64,000 bases of DNA from Peromyscus leucopus (lineage: Eukaryota; Chordata; Mammalia; Rodentia; Cricetidae). Made by a program: the position numbers and the translations under genes. A model generated the notes under the pieces. That model made no database searches. It worked only from the letters and a program-made list of their open reading frames with translations, and had not been told where the DNA came from. The stretch spans positions 31,560,161 to 31,624,160 of the forward strand of contig NC_051071.1 of assembly GCF_004664715.2 (NCBI RefSeq). The letters are read 5' to 3'. Below are positions 1-11,719 of this stretch, piece after piece; position 1 is the stretch's first letter, and every line of letters starts with the position of its first letter.

Positions 1-79
1 ACATAAGTCAGAAGACACAGCATATCAGTTAGACAATAGATCTACCATATAATATGAAGGTCAAAGTCACAATACCTAC

Positions 80-275
80 TGTGCTCTTGAAAATTGCTGA
101 GAAAATAGATTCAACATTTTCATATCATAGACACAGAGGCTAAGTATGTGGGGTGATGCTATGCTAATTAGCTTGACGTAATTATGCCACGGTTTACATA
201 TGCATCAAAATATCAAGTTGTATACCATTTGTATATGTATAGGCTTATTTATCAATTAGAAAGAAATAAAAATAC
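80..275 (+). mobile_element. Old L1 3' end (L1MA/L1MB-like)
   Basis: The stretch around 'ggtgatgctatgctaatta' through the 'caagttgtataccat' and 'ttatcaattagaaa' blocks follows the layout of ancient mammalian L1 3' ends (gatatgctaatta, then a tgtata block, then an A-rich end). It is strongly diverged and non-coding. The family assignment comes from remembered consensus, so the subfamily is tentative. Confidence 0.5.
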
Positions 276-440
276 AATTTTTTTTCTCTATCTGGAAGGA
301 TCTGTATCTTCAGGTGGCTATGAGTAAACTTTGTATCAAACCTAGAGAAGAGAGCAAGACAGGAGGGAGTTTCTAGACTGTGTAGAATGTTTCCTGAGAC
401 TGTCAAGAGAGACAGGGGTATTTGTACCTTCACAGGTGAT

Positions 441-520
441 CTCTGAGTTGAGAATGAAACACAGGCCCTCGTGTGTGCTACACAAGTGCTCTAACACTGA
501 GCAAACCTCTGTCTCCAGTA
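441..520 (-). mobile_element. ID-type SINE (tRNA-Ala-derived)
   Basis: Read on the minus strand this gives 'tttgctcagtgttagagca' followed by a 'gcctgtgtttca' block, resembling the ID/BC1 head (ttagctcagtggtagagcgc, then ccctgggttcg). It is diverged with no clear A-tail. A B4-type SINE using the same ID head is the alternative. Confidence 0.5.
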
Positions 521-559
521 CTGTGATTCTGAAAACATATACTTGTTACCCTCACATTA

Positions 560-1715
560 TAATAATAAAAAAAACCCTGCTTATTAACTAAAGGGACCAG
601 CCAGAAATTCATGGTATGATCCTGTTGCTGAGGGTGTAGGATTATACCACACAGGACATAAAGAATCAATTTGGACTGACAAGAAAGCTTGCTTTCTTCT
701 AGCCAACTTTTATTGTAACAGAAGGGACTAAATAGTCTCCTAGGGAAAAATATTCAACAGTCACACCCACCTGTGACCTCTTAAGAACTACAATAATGAC
801 CAACATGTCAAGATACCCATGTAGATCCAATAGTGACACTAACTTTATGGAGGTAACCAACCACTTTCTGATTGGACTTAAGGCATTCTCCCCAGGTAAA
901 AATATAGCTGTTATTATAAATCTGTCCAGGAACTCTAGCTGATGACCTCACAGGCCCTAGGAGTGGACTAGCTCCTATTATTCTGTTAAATAAACATTGT
1001 ATCAAGTTGTCCCTGAAATTGAAATACTGTGCACATAGTTTAGTGATGTTCTCAGATCCCAAAGAGTAATGGGCAGTGGTTAACATAGAAATTCACAACT
1101 AATCAATGTGCAAAAAAAATTGTGCTCAGTCACAAATGAGACATTGACACCACCACAAATAGGACCTCTATATTATATATCCCTCCTTGGGTTCAGGGAC
1201 CATCTCAGAAAAGAAAGCAAAAAAAAAAAATTGTAAGAGACAGAGATTTGAGAAGACTGGACCTCAATAGTATCCTCTAGATACCATAGGATTGGTCCAT
1301 TCATGAACGAACTCACAGCAACTATGGTTGCCTGTACAAGACCTGTTTAATATCAAGCCAGTCAACATTCTATCATGGATGAGAGAAGAATCTCATGAGC
1401 CTACAACCCTAACTGAGGAGCTATTGACATGTAATGACTTCTGGGGGGAAAATAGTTGGTTTTCTTTAAGAGTGTACTCCCTCATAGGTTGACCACAGTC
1501 CAGTGGATGGCCCCACACCCATGAATTTTAGGCAGCACAAATTTGATTTGGACATGATATATAAAATTGAGAGAAGGTATGAAGGTAGAGGTTGATCTAG
1601 GAGGATGTAGGGGGACAGGTGGAGTGAACATGATAAAAACACACCATATGAAATTTTCAAAGAACTATAATTAAAATAGTATATCAACATGTTGACTCTA
1701 ATAAAAATATTATGG
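560..1715 (+). mobile_element. Lx-type L1 3' UTR remnant
   Basis: The blocks 'cacccacctgtgacctct', 'tctgattggacttaaggc', 'gtggatggccccacaccca' and 'gggcagcacaaatt'-like sequence occur in the order of the muroid Lx L1 3' UTR. The copy ends in an aataaaaatatt tail near 1,700. It is 5'-truncated within the UTR and carries no ORF2 coding sequence. Confidence 0.7.
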
Positions 1716-2171
1716 TAAACAGCAACAAGAAATTTTAAATCTTTCTGCTACTATTTAGATCATTTCTCTGGGATTAATAATTAGTAGGGCCACAGGATGC
1801 CATGGAGTGCCTCAGAATATAGTCTTAGGAAGCCATTGGAGGATGTCTATATCTGCCTTACTGATTAAAACCATTCTTCTAAGAGTATTGAAGGTAGTAC
1901 AACTTACACACTGCTTTTGTGGCTTCCAAAAATGATTTCAAAATTTATATGCCTTTTTACGTTGCTTTTTAATCCTTCTCCCCTGCTGACTTCTCCCCAA
2001 TATACCCCCAACTCATTGGTCCAGTTCCACCCCCAAATAGTCCCTCCTCTTCTGATTTCATGTCTCATGTATCCCATTTCTCTCTCTTTTACTCCCTCTC
2101 TACTACCTTAGGACCTTCCTTTTCCTATTATGTCCTATGGTCCCCTTTCAACTCTCATTATTTACATTTTA

Positions 2172-2230
2172 CACATACACATACACACAAACACACACAC
2201 ACACACACATACACACACACACACACACAT
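2172..2230. repeat. (CA)n microsatellite
   Basis: Slightly interrupted CA dinucleotide array lying inside the minus-strand L1 3' end. Confidence 0.95.
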
Positions 2231-2349
2231 AGTTAAATTCTAGATATAAACAAGTATTACTCTCTGAGTATAGCTCATTAACTTAATGATGTCTAGTTGC
2301 ATCTCTTTTCCTGCAAATGCAATGATTTTGTATTTGTGCATTAATAAAA

Positions 2350-2350
<1 letters not shown>

Positions 2351-2389
<39 letters not shown>
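2351..2389. repeat. (TA)n microsatellite
   Basis: About 19 uninterrupted AT dinucleotides within the minus-strand L1 3' end, able to extrude as a cruciform. Confidence 0.95.
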
Positions 2390-2397
<8 letters not shown>

Positions 2398-4024
2398 CAC
2401 AATTTTTTATCTACTCATGAGTATCTAGGCTAATTCCATTTCTCAGATATAGTCTAGCAATAAGCATTACAAATGCACATATATTTGGAGTTTGTTGACT
2501 TAGAGCCCATTAGATATATACCCAGTAGTCCTATAGATGGATCAAGTGATAGATCAAGTTTCCATTTTTCTGAAGAAGATCCATAATGGCTTACATAGTG
2601 ACTACTTAAATTTACATTCCCAACAATAGTGAATGAGGGTCCTCTTTTTCCACTTTCTCACCAGCATTTACTTTTTTGGTTTTGTTTTGGTTGGTTGGTT
2701 TTTTCTTTTGTGTTTTTCTAGATGATAGCTATCCTGACTTGGGTAAGATAGACTCTCAGCACTTTTAATTTGCATTTTCCTAAAAGCTACAATCTGTTGG
2801 CCATATGTAGGTTTTTTTTTTTTTTGAGGACTATCATCATCCCATTTATTGATTTGATCATTTGATTTTTGCTATTTCATTTTAGCAATTATTTATATTT
2901 AATATTCTAGATATTAATCCTCTGTCTCCTATATAATGGGGAAAATATTTTTTCCCATTGAGTAGGTTGTCTTTCTACTCTGCTGAAAGTTTCCTTTACT
3001 ATGTGGAAGCTTTAAATATTTTTTTCTTTCCTGTAATCTAATTTGTCAGTTCTTTAGCTTATTTTGATATTTTGAGTCTGTGTTGTGAGAGATCTTGTCA
3101 TGTTGCTTTGCCTCTAACATTTGGGTGCCATTTCCTTTCCACATTGAAGAAATGTATGTTATAATTTCAATGAATTAACTGACTCTAGGTTTTGTCTCAG
3201 CTTTCTTTCATCCCATGGTTTCTTAATTTTTGTGTCCTGATAATATCTCAGAGTGCTTGAACCTTTTGGTCATGTTCATGTATTTTATAATATTTAGTGT
3301 AGTATTCCTTTTTCCGCCATTCTAAATATTCTTTCTTCTGCTTAGCTAAGTCTATTGGTGATGTTTTTCACTGTGTTGTTTTCATTTCATTTATTGAGCT
3401 ATCTATTTGTTGTTTTTCAAAAATCTCAAATCCTTAATTATTTTGTTGGTAACTTTTTCATACATACTGCCATTTCTTTCATCTAATTTGTGCACCTTTT
3501 CTTTTATGTCACCAAGCTTCCTCTTCTGAATCTAGATTGGGTTTATCCAGTTGTTAGTATGCTCATTGGGGTTATTTATCATTTTTATGGGGAAACTTGA
3601 AATCTCTACCTGTATTGTATCATTTTCAATATCTTTGAGTTCAGTATTAAGGAGCTATGTTGCTTTGTTTATATATATATATATATATTTCATGTTTCAT
3701 GTGACTTGCTCATCTGTTGATTTGGATATCACTTCCAGTTTCACTTTGGCATCTTCTTATTGAGTAGCATCCTCTTAAGGGGTCAATCCACAGCACCACT
3801 TTTAGAAGAATCTTGTGTTTTCCCTCATCCAACTGGGAAGTCATATGGCAAGAGTTGTGCTCAATTTGGCTTCTTTTCTAAACATTTTTCTTTTTAACTG
3901 TGCTTTTAGAATATGCAGTGAATACCTTTGTGAATGCCTTACTATCTTTGGAATAAAGTTTAAGCTTTCTTATTCACAAGGAAGGGCTTTGAACTTACTA
4001 TCTTATCTAGAAGTCCCTGGGAGG

Positions 4025-4262
4025 TGGTATCTTTAAGAGTGATTCTGTCATGAATGTACAAATGCTGCTGTCCTTTTTATATAAGTAGATTCTCTGTTTC
4101 TCCCTCTCTTTGGTTTTCTACTTCTGCCATGAGATGATGTGGTAATGAAGACATCATGTGATGTCCTTTTACCTTCCCTCATACAGTACTACAAGTCAAT
4201 AAATTTTAATTAATTATAAATGACCTTGTCTTAAGTATTCTATTACAACAGCACAAAATATA
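4025..4262 (+). mobile_element. MLT1/MST-like MaLR LTR 3' portion
   Basis: 'ttctgccatgagatgatg', then 'ccttgtcttaagtattcta' and 'acaacagcacaaaatatact' mirror the R/U5 end of ancient ERVL-MaLR LTRs (gccatgtgaggac, then gtattttgttatagcagcccaaa). It is old and truncated at the 5' side. Confidence 0.5.
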
Positions 4263-4276
4263 CTAAAATACAAAAC

Positions 4277-4277
4277 A

Positions 4278-4336
<59 letters not shown>

Positions 4337-4343
4337 ACACACA
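4277..4343. repeat. (CA)n microsatellite
   Basis: About 33 CA units with a single interruption near the right end. Confidence 0.97.
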
Positions 4344-4344
4344 G

Positions 4345-4954
4345 GTTAGATGCAGATAAGTTATGGTAAGTCTAGAGTGGACTTAAAAGAAAAGCCCTAA
4401 ATGTTAGTGAAGTTAATTATGATTTAGGTTGAATCAAATGAACACTCATTTTCACCAAGGGAAATTAATGCTACCAATCTGCTAATTCTGTCTGCCCTCA
4501 GTGTCTAAATCCTGGTCCCAATACATACATTCAGGATGCCCATAGATAAGACTAAAGACCAAATTTATGACATTATATTAGACAACAAATTCATTCCTCT
4601 TCATATTATTTACATAAAAGAGAGATTTAAAAGAGAGAGGCAAAGAGAAAAACAGTGACATTGTACAATCTACCCCTACTCTAAGCCATGCATTAGTTTA
4701 TCACTGAGGCCAAGTGCATTGGTGAGGGAGAAGAAAGATATCAAGAGACGGGCCCTCAAGTCTCCCAGCTTGTGCTCTGGATCTTTATTCCTTATCAATT
4801 CAGAAGAGAAAATCTTATCCATCCACCCTTAAGACAATGAGCTGCTACCCTTGGGCAAGCTTTCCTTGGATGGAATGTGACAAATAACAGTGATGTTCTA
4901 GTCTTTAGGAGAATGAAAGGTTCATATAAAGTATACGACGTGGTATTACATAGA
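4345..4954. other. No recognisable feature
   Basis: AT-rich, stop-dense sequence. I recognise no gene, repeat family or RNA. Confidence 0.5.
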
Positions 4955-5378
4955 TGGCTTAGTTAAGATTATTGCTACTGTGATGAAACCTCACAACCAA
5001 AAGCAACTTAGAGAGGAAAGGGTTTATTTGGCTTATACTTCCACATCATAGTCTATCATTAAAGGAAGTCAGGACAGGAACTTAGACAGGGCAGGAACCT
5101 GGAGGCAGGAGCTGATGTAGAGGCCATGGAAAAGGATTGCTTAGTGGCTTGCTCTCTCTGGTTTGCTCAGCTTACTTTCTTATAGAACCCAGGACCAGCC
5201 CAGGAATAGCACTATGTACAATGTACTAGGCCTTCTCATATCAATCACTAATTAAGAAAATGCCTTAGAGCTTTGCCTACAGTGTGATCTTATGGATGAG
5301 TGCACTTTCTTAATTGAGGTTCCCATCTCTCAAATGACTTTAGATAGTGTCCAGGTTGACATAAAACTAGCTAGCACA
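4955..5378 (-). mobile_element. ERVL-MaLR-type solo LTR
   Basis: On the minus strand this starts tgtgctagctag and runs through 'tgtcaacctggac' and an 'agcaagccact' block to a cttaactaagcca end. It is the same rodent LTR family as the copies at 26,727, 34,162, 44,876 and 62,825. The flanks ataga (4,950-4,954) and gtaga (5,379-5,383) match at four of five bases, compatible with the 5-bp duplication of ERVL-type elements. No internal sequence is present. Confidence 0.65.
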
Positions 5379-6304
5379 GTAGAGAAAAATAGAAAGAATA
5401 GGAATGGATGAAAAATGTATTCAAGTGTTTGGGATAAAATTTCAAACTTGGCAGGCCACATACTCTTTGCAACTATCATAGACTCAGGAATGATATGAAA
5501 TACTGATAAGCATAGAGTGAAAAAAGGACTGTGGTCCTGAAAATGTAATACACACATCCCATTTTCTTCCCTCTGTTCATCACAATTTCCTTTAAACCTA
5601 GATAAAATTAATATTCTATAGAGGAAGACACTAAAAGCTAAAACAAAAAAAGATGCTGACCAAGGACCACCAGACTTGAATAAAAACAAATGTCAGTCTT
5701 GAGTGAAACCTAGTGACTCTCTTCTGACTGAACTCTACCTCTGGAGAAGCTGAGTGGATATTGTCTCCCTGCACAGGGTCTATTGTTGACCCTGTGTGTC
5801 AGAATGGTCAACCAGTAATGCTAGAATATCATGTCATAGACTTTAAACAACACAGTGACATTTGAACCACAATAGGAAGCAAAATATGTGCTTTGTGCCA
5901 AAGCTGGTGTATTAACTGCTAACCAAGTTTAGACCGAAGCTAAAGTCTTATGACAGAGTAAGCAAAGTGTTCAGGATACAGCACAGATTACTTATTATAT
6001 GAAGAAATGGGGGGAAAAAAAACTCAACTTGAATGGGTAAATGCAATCAATAGGCACTGATACCAATGTGACACAGATGTTAGGATGTCAGACAGTGATA
6101 TGAGAGAGTTATAATTATGAAACCCCAATGACTCATTGTAAATAATCTTTAATTGGAACCAAAATATCTGGTAAGTGAATAGAGGACCAAAAGAAGACTC
6201 AACTTACATTTAGTCCTGAAAAAAAAAAAAAAACTGGAAGGGAGTTAAATAATTAACTGAACTTGAAAGCAGCTACTTGATAATCTTGTCATTGCAATGT
6301 GATG
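5379..6304. other. No recognisable feature
   Basis: It contains a 119-codon minus-strand open frame starting at 5,689, rich in Phe, Leu and Ser. Composition and lack of any motif suggest a chance frame in AT-rich DNA. No repeat family recognised. Confidence 0.45.
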
Positions 6305-6455
6305 ATTACTTCTGAGAATTTCAGCTTCAGTTTCATGAACTCTTCTCTCTGAGAAAAGTTTTAAGTTCTGTGTAAAATAAGGATAATATATAATGTCTCT
6401 TGGAGTTGTTGGAGGAATTTATATGTTACTAAACAGAACTTAGAAATAGTGTGCA
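6305..6455 (-). mobile_element. MIR SINE
   Basis: 'cagcttcagtttcatgaact', 'ctgtgtaaaataaggataat' and 'ggagttgttggaggaattta' align in order with the reverse MIR body (cctcagtttcctcatctgtaaaatgggga, then gggttgttgtgaggatta). Confidence 0.65.
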
Positions 6456-6734
6456 TTCATTTACTATTCCTTTGTAACAAACTATGCCAAATATAGTGCC
6501 TTAAAAAAATAAAGCTCTCACTTTGCTCATACAGGTGAAGTTAGGACCACAGTTCCTCCTTGCATTGGTTAGTTTTAGCCCAATTGGATGGAAGACTCAG
6601 ATGGAAGGTTGGGAGCTACAATCCTCTAGAACACCACCCATGTCACAAATGATGCTAACACTGAGTAGACTCAATACCCGAGTACTAGGACCAGCATAAT
6701 GGATTGAGAGTAGCTAGACTTTTTGGCAGAGGAA

Positions 6735-6895
6735 TTTATGATGCCTTTGATATATGACAAAGCACAAATGGTCAATAAATACATGAAAAACTGTTCAACA
6801 CTTATTGGCATCAGGAAAATGTACCTGGTCAAAATAGCTATCATGAAGCAACCACAAACATGGCAAAGGGGTATGGAAAAAACATTCTTAAGTTG
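6735..6895 (+). mobile_element. L1 ORF2 C-terminal fragment (upstream part)
   Basis: 'aaatggtcaataaatacatg' followed by 'tgttcaacacttattggcat' is the familiar ORF2 segment before the Cys-rich domain. It stops near 6,890, where a different L1 3' UTR begins. The downstream continuation of ORF2-type sequence reappears after 7,690, suggesting one old L1 split by a later insertion. Confidence 0.6.
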
Positions 6896-7690
6896 TGCTT
6901 TTACTTCAGCTGGGGGCTGTGTTGATGTTCATGGCCATGTTACCACCAAAGGCCATGCACATATTAAGGTCTCTGCTGCCACCTAAGACTATGTTGATGT
7001 CCTTAGCCTGTGCTGCTGCTGAAGGCTATGATGGTGTCCTTGGTCTGTGCAGCTGAAGAAGGCCATCTTGATGTCTGTGGTCTGTACTGTCACCAGAAAC
7101 CACGCTGAGGTCCGTGACACTGGCAGACACTGGACACCATGTGGATGCCCATATTCCATGCTGTCACCAGAAACCATATATAAGTCCATGAACCATGCTC
7201 CCACTGACTGTAAAGGGCAAGGAAGCTACTTTTGCCATGGTATTGATTTCTGCAGACTTACAGTTGAGAAAAAAGGCCCATAGAAGTTTTCTGTGATAAT
7301 CTCTATCTTATCCTCCCACCCAGCCCCCCAAAAAGTAACAGCCTAGACAGAAAGCCATCAAAGAAAACTCTTAAAAATTGTGATAAAGATGCTGAAGTGT
7401 AGCTCTCCATAGTAGATGGCTTCTCGCAGGGGTGCAGGTGGGGAAGGATTCAATTATCTTTAAGGGGCTGGCCAACAGGAGTTTGACCATGCTCCAATGA
7501 ATATATGAACAACACAAATTGAACTTAGTTTTGTTTGTTTTCTTCTTCAGCTGCTGCTCCTCCTCCTCCTTCTTCTTGTTTGGAGGGTGGTCACAAGGGT
7601 GGGGGGTTAGACCTGGGAGAACTGGGAAATGAGTGTGCTCAGGATTCATGATGTAAAATTCCCAAATGATCAATAAAAATATTATGAAAA
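6896..7690 (+). mobile_element. Lx-type L1 3' UTR with internal short repeats
   Basis: 6,900-7,200 consists of degenerate ~60-70-bp units around 'gccatgttgatgtcc'/'gtctgtgctgctgcc'. This is followed by 'ttgaccatgctccaatgaat' and a terminal 'cccaaatgatcaataaaaat' block near 7,657-7,680, the recognisable end of Lx-class L1s. Open frames here are repeat-derived and not genes. Confidence 0.65.
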
Positions 7691-8290
7691 ATTTCTAGTA
7701 GAAATATGAATTGTTGAAATAAGAATGGAGTTCCCTTAAAAATTATAACTATACTTTGCATATGACCCAGATATACTACTTCTAGGTATATAATTAAAAG
7801 TTTTACTCATGGACTCAAAGTCACCTTACTATAGACACACCTGCACATTCATGGTTTATTACAACATTACTCACTAGAACTATATTATGGAAGCAACCTA
7901 GAATACAATAAATAGATTAATGGATAAAGGAACTGAAAATATATCAGAGATTTACTTAGTCATGAAGATGAATGATATTTGTCATTAAAGAGATGGTACT
8001 AGGGGTCGTCATGTTGAGTGATGTAAGTCAATGCTACAAAGAGAAATATTACAGATTTTCCTTCATATGTGGAAGCTAAGAATAAAATTCAGGACTTGAA
8101 ACTAACAGGGAGAATAATAGGGACAGGAAGTAGAGGGGGACTAGGGGAGAAGGGGGTGCAGAAGAAGGTAATGGAGAAGGTATACAAATGTCATAATAGA
8201 TGCCCTCTGTATAATTAATATACATAAACATTTTAAATACATGTATCCCTGAGACTGACCACCATGAAAATAAATATAAAAAGAAACATA
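7691..8290 (+). mobile_element. L1 ORF2 C-terminal and 3' UTR remnant (downstream part)
   Basis: 'tgcatatgacccagatatac', 'tctaggtatataatt' and 'tcatatgtggaagctaagaa' mark the very end of an old L1 ORF2 and the start of its UTR. Together with 6,735-6,895 it reads as a single older element interrupted by the Lx end between them. Frames are destroyed. Confidence 0.65.
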
Positions 8291-8700
8291 GTGAGTTCAC
8301 CTTGGCTTTCCAGCACTTGTTCAAGTGTCATGTCCCTTAGAGCTTATATTGGCATAGATCCAATTAATAATAAAGACCATTCCAATAACCTCTAGCTATT
8401 TTCTATAGACTCAGGACTTGCCCATTTGTCACAGCCCCTCTGAGGACAAAGATTGTGTGATTTTCTGAATATTTAGCGACATCTAAGAATTAATGAGCCT
8501 TGTCCACCCAAATGTCACTGTTTGCCCATGACATCTGTAGTAAAACAATGGCCAATAGACAGAGTTCCACCACTATGAAAGGAATACTAGGGTGAGGAAG
8601 GAATGAACTGGGATCAGATAAAAAGCAACTTCTTGGAGGAGATAAGATGTCAGCAGGTTTGAGAAATCTCAGGGTTTGTGGGAAAGAAAGATTTCAGAAA
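8290..8700. other. No recognisable feature
   Basis: I see no gene, RNA or repeat family in this stretch. Confidence 0.4.
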
Positions 8701-8714
8701 TAGAGATCTTGGTC

Positions 8715-8825
8715 AGAGGACTAACAGCTTGTTACTCACATAGTACCATGTGCCAAATACTATATTTTGTATTTACATGAACTACCACACTTACTTTTCA
8801 TATTAATCAGGCAACAGGTATAATG
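8715..8825 (+). mobile_element. MIR-like SINE fragment
   Basis: 'accatgtgccaaatactat' then 'tttcatattaatcaggcaac' resembles the 3' half of MIR (tactatgtgccaggcactgt, then catttaatcctcacaac). Confidence 0.45.
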
Positions 8826-8829
8826 ATTA

Positions 8830-8831
<2 letters not shown>

Positions 8832-8918
<87 letters not shown>

Positions 8919-9062
8919 CAAGAATTCAAGTACCCACAGAGGCCAGAGGCATTGGATTGCCCTGGAACTGAAGTTACAGGTAGGTGTGAGCTTCCCAACA
9001 TGGGTACTAGGAATGATTTGGAGCAATCCACACTCTAAACTGTGAGACCATCTCTCCTACCC
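8832..9062 (-). mobile_element. B3 SINE with long (TG)n tail
   Basis: A TG array of about 83 bp (8,832-8,914) forms the 3' tail side. The minus-strand body carries the B3/B2 landmarks as reverse complements: 'cacagaggccagaggcattg', 'gttacaggtaggtgtgagc' and 'gagaccatctctcc'. This is a typical rodent pattern in which the SINE tail seeds a microsatellite. Confidence 0.75.
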
Positions 9063-9124
9063 CAGAATAAAGAAAATTTGAAAGAGGATAATAAGCTAGG
9101 TCAGTGCAATTAGAGTTAAAAATA

Positions 9125-9230
9125 ATAGTAACTAATGTTTATTTGTCAATTACTATGTACCAGACATGATCCTTGATATATATGTTATTTCACTTTACAT
9201 GGTAAGCTCAAGCCGATCAATGTACACCAC
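9125..9230 (+). mobile_element. MIR-like SINE fragment
   Basis: 'caattactatgtaccagaca' then 'gttatttcactttacatgg' follows the MIR 3' segment (tactatgtgccaggcac, then attatctcatttaatcc). Confidence 0.45.
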
Positions 9231-11719
9231 GTAACTTAAGGGACCTCAAGCTTCACTACTAGAAATATTCTGAGATGCACTTAAAAGAAGTAGGAACAAT
9301 TGTGAGTTGAAGCAAAGGAACCATGAAGAAAAGCTTCTCATTTTTTCATTTGGTCTTAATGCTTGATGAAAATGGTATTGACACATTTGTCTTAGACAAG
9401 CCTAAAGGCATGAGAGGATCTTCCCATGTGGGATCAGCACATTCACACTTCAGCAGCATGGAAGACACTGGGCTACTGGAGAATCCACACTGAATCTTAG
9501 GTTCCATTTGCTTACTACTCAGGAAACTAAAAGCTTGCTTAAAACTTCTGGCATAAGTGTAGAGATCTACAAAGTGAACTTGAGTTAATTCCCTGCTTTG
9601 AGGGCTGCTGAAGAAGTAGATGGCTTAAGCCAGATCACATTGTCCTTGGTTTGACCGACACCATCAGCAAAAGTTAAGAATCTTAAGGTATGTCCTCCAC
9701 ATAGGTCATCTAAATAGGTGAATTGAATCAAGACTTGTCATGCTGTATTCCACCTGGTCTAAGCTGTGTATCCAGTGGGGATACACCTGTGATTTTTATA
9801 ATCAGAGTACAGAGGAGTGAATAGCTTATTTGACAAGGAAATAGGAAGCAATCTGGAAGATAACAGCCCTTGGAGAAAGATTAAAATGATAAATAATGAT
9901 TATAAAAAGACTAAGGGGTGGCTTACATTTTATGTTTTAAGTGAAAATTAAAAACAAGACCCCCAGCTTCCAGAAACAGCCTTTTCCATCCCTATGTTGG
10001 AGGCACTGGCAGGGTGGTAGCCCAGACTGTATAATTAGATGTTGACTGATAGTTAATCTTGGCCATTGAATCAGTTCCCTGCTAGCATGGCTCCTTTATC
10101 TGTTCCAATTCTCCATAGCCAAAGCTCCCCACAAGATCCCAAAGCCCAAACCATTAATTTCAGTTTGGCTTAATTAATTTCCCTTCTGAAATCTCACCTA
10201 TTGCCTTTGCTCTTTGTTAAGCTTACTAATGCATTTCCTGACAGATTATATTTGTTTCTTCTGAGCCTGGAGGAAGGGCAATAAGTGTACAATTTCCTTA
10301 GCAACGTTCTTCAAGGTCTTGATGTAGAACCTTTCTTTCTTTGCAGCTTTGCTCAAAATCTGCATGCATATGACATTATTGTGCATGGATAACATTTGGA
10401 AAGGACTGCTGAAGGGGGTATGAATCCCAAAGGAATGGGTGAGTGTTCATGTGAAGTTCTATTTCAGTAAACAAGATTGAGCATGCCTCAGCAGTTCCTA
10501 CTGTCACCGGAGCGACAGAATTCCTTCTTGGAGGAGCCCTTGCTAGCCTGACAATGCTCACTGTGAAGGAGGCAGAAGCCACAAGGTTTGAGTGTTGACT
10601 GGAGAGGACAATAGAGTAACCCTGGACTCTACTTTTGCCCAGATTAATATCATAAGATCTCCTGAAGGGCAGCATCGGACGAGAAGCTAATTTGAGCAGA
10701 AAATGTTAATGAGCTCAGTTTGGGAAATGTTGAGTTTGATTTGCCTGTGGGACTTTAATAATCTTGACCTCAATTTCCATTCTTTAGAGGAAAACCTCCT
10801 TAAAGAGATGTTTACATTCACTGTCTTAGATTGAGGATCACAGAATGATACCCCAATAGGAGGGTATATGTTGAAGCCACTTACTCAGAAGTGGTTCAGG
10901 GGCAGATTTTCATAAAGGCTAACCTTGGCTCTGGCTGCCAAGGTGCAATAACAACAGTGTAAATCACAACTTGGAGCATCCAGGATGGGAGGAAAGAGCA
11001 ACAAAGCTTGTGGCCTTCATATATGCATTGCCCTTGCTTCATGTATTCTCTTAGAATTCTACAAGGCTAGCTCCATGTTTCAGTTCTCTATTTAAATATA
11101 TTGTTCCAGAGGCCTTAAACTGACAACCTCTTGAAAAATAGTTTTCTATTACTGTGTTGAGCAGATAAACCCCTGAGTGAGTTATGTGTTGTAGATACAG
11201 GCACAGCCATGTCAAGGACATCAACTCATCAGACCCATGAAAGTGGCAAAGTCTTCCCCAGATAAGGCTCAGAGGAATAGCAAAGCTTTCCTGTGGTTCA
11301 AGTGTGAATGTTTAGGAACCATCAGCCAGTGTATGCAAAAACTATCAGCCACAGCGTCCTCCACCAGGATGTCTGCAACCTGAGACTGCTCCCAATCAGA
11401 GATCTCCTACTGTGATCAGCAGGACACTCATCCTCTTTCAGCTGTATAGAGCAAACATTTTGAGGTTCAGGGTTACAGCTGGTGCCCTCCATTAGAGCTA
11501 GACCAGCCCACCTGACCCCAGCTTCTCTGTCTGTGTCCGTGTATCTGTCCTTTCTTCATTCCCTTGACATCCCTGTCAGGTCAATCCCTGAACTTATGCA
11601 ACATGTGGCATATCACCGGCATCTCCAGGCTTTCCAAGGGCTCCAGAGCCTCAGCACTGCCAATGTCATCACACTATGACCTTACTTTCCTGCTTGGCTC
11701 AGCATTTTGCAATGTTCGC
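9231..11719. other. Unassigned low-repeat stretch
   Basis: This is the longest stretch in the left half without a recognised repeat. Around 10,150-10,300 are AT-rich homeodomain-like words (ccattaatttcag, cttaattaatttccc). A 99-codon minus-strand frame (10,675-10,376) has no motif and is not supported. It may hold conserved non-coding sequence, but nothing can be named. Confidence 0.4.

Larger units (their letters stand above)
1926..3790 (-). mobile_element. Old L1, minus strand, internally deleted
   Basis: Read on the minus strand, the right part (about 3,070-3,770) matches the L1 ORF1 region: coiled-coil, then the 'gatattatcaggacac' equivalent of the RRM start. The left part (about 2,400-3,060) matches the ORF2 C-terminal region, and 1,926-2,400 is the 3' end. 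The endonuclease and reverse transcriptase are absent, so ORF1 is joined almost directly to the end of ORF2. A CA and a TA microsatellite interrupt the 3' end. All frames are broken. Confidence 0.65.

Noticed and set aside
5330..5689. 119-codon minus-strand open frame with hydrophobic stretches
   Set aside because: No signal-peptide pattern with a conserved domain, no context, AT-rich composition; chance is sufficient.
8760..9045. Open frames of His/Thr or Val/Cys repeats
   Set aside because: They are translations of the (TG)n tail of a B3 SINE.
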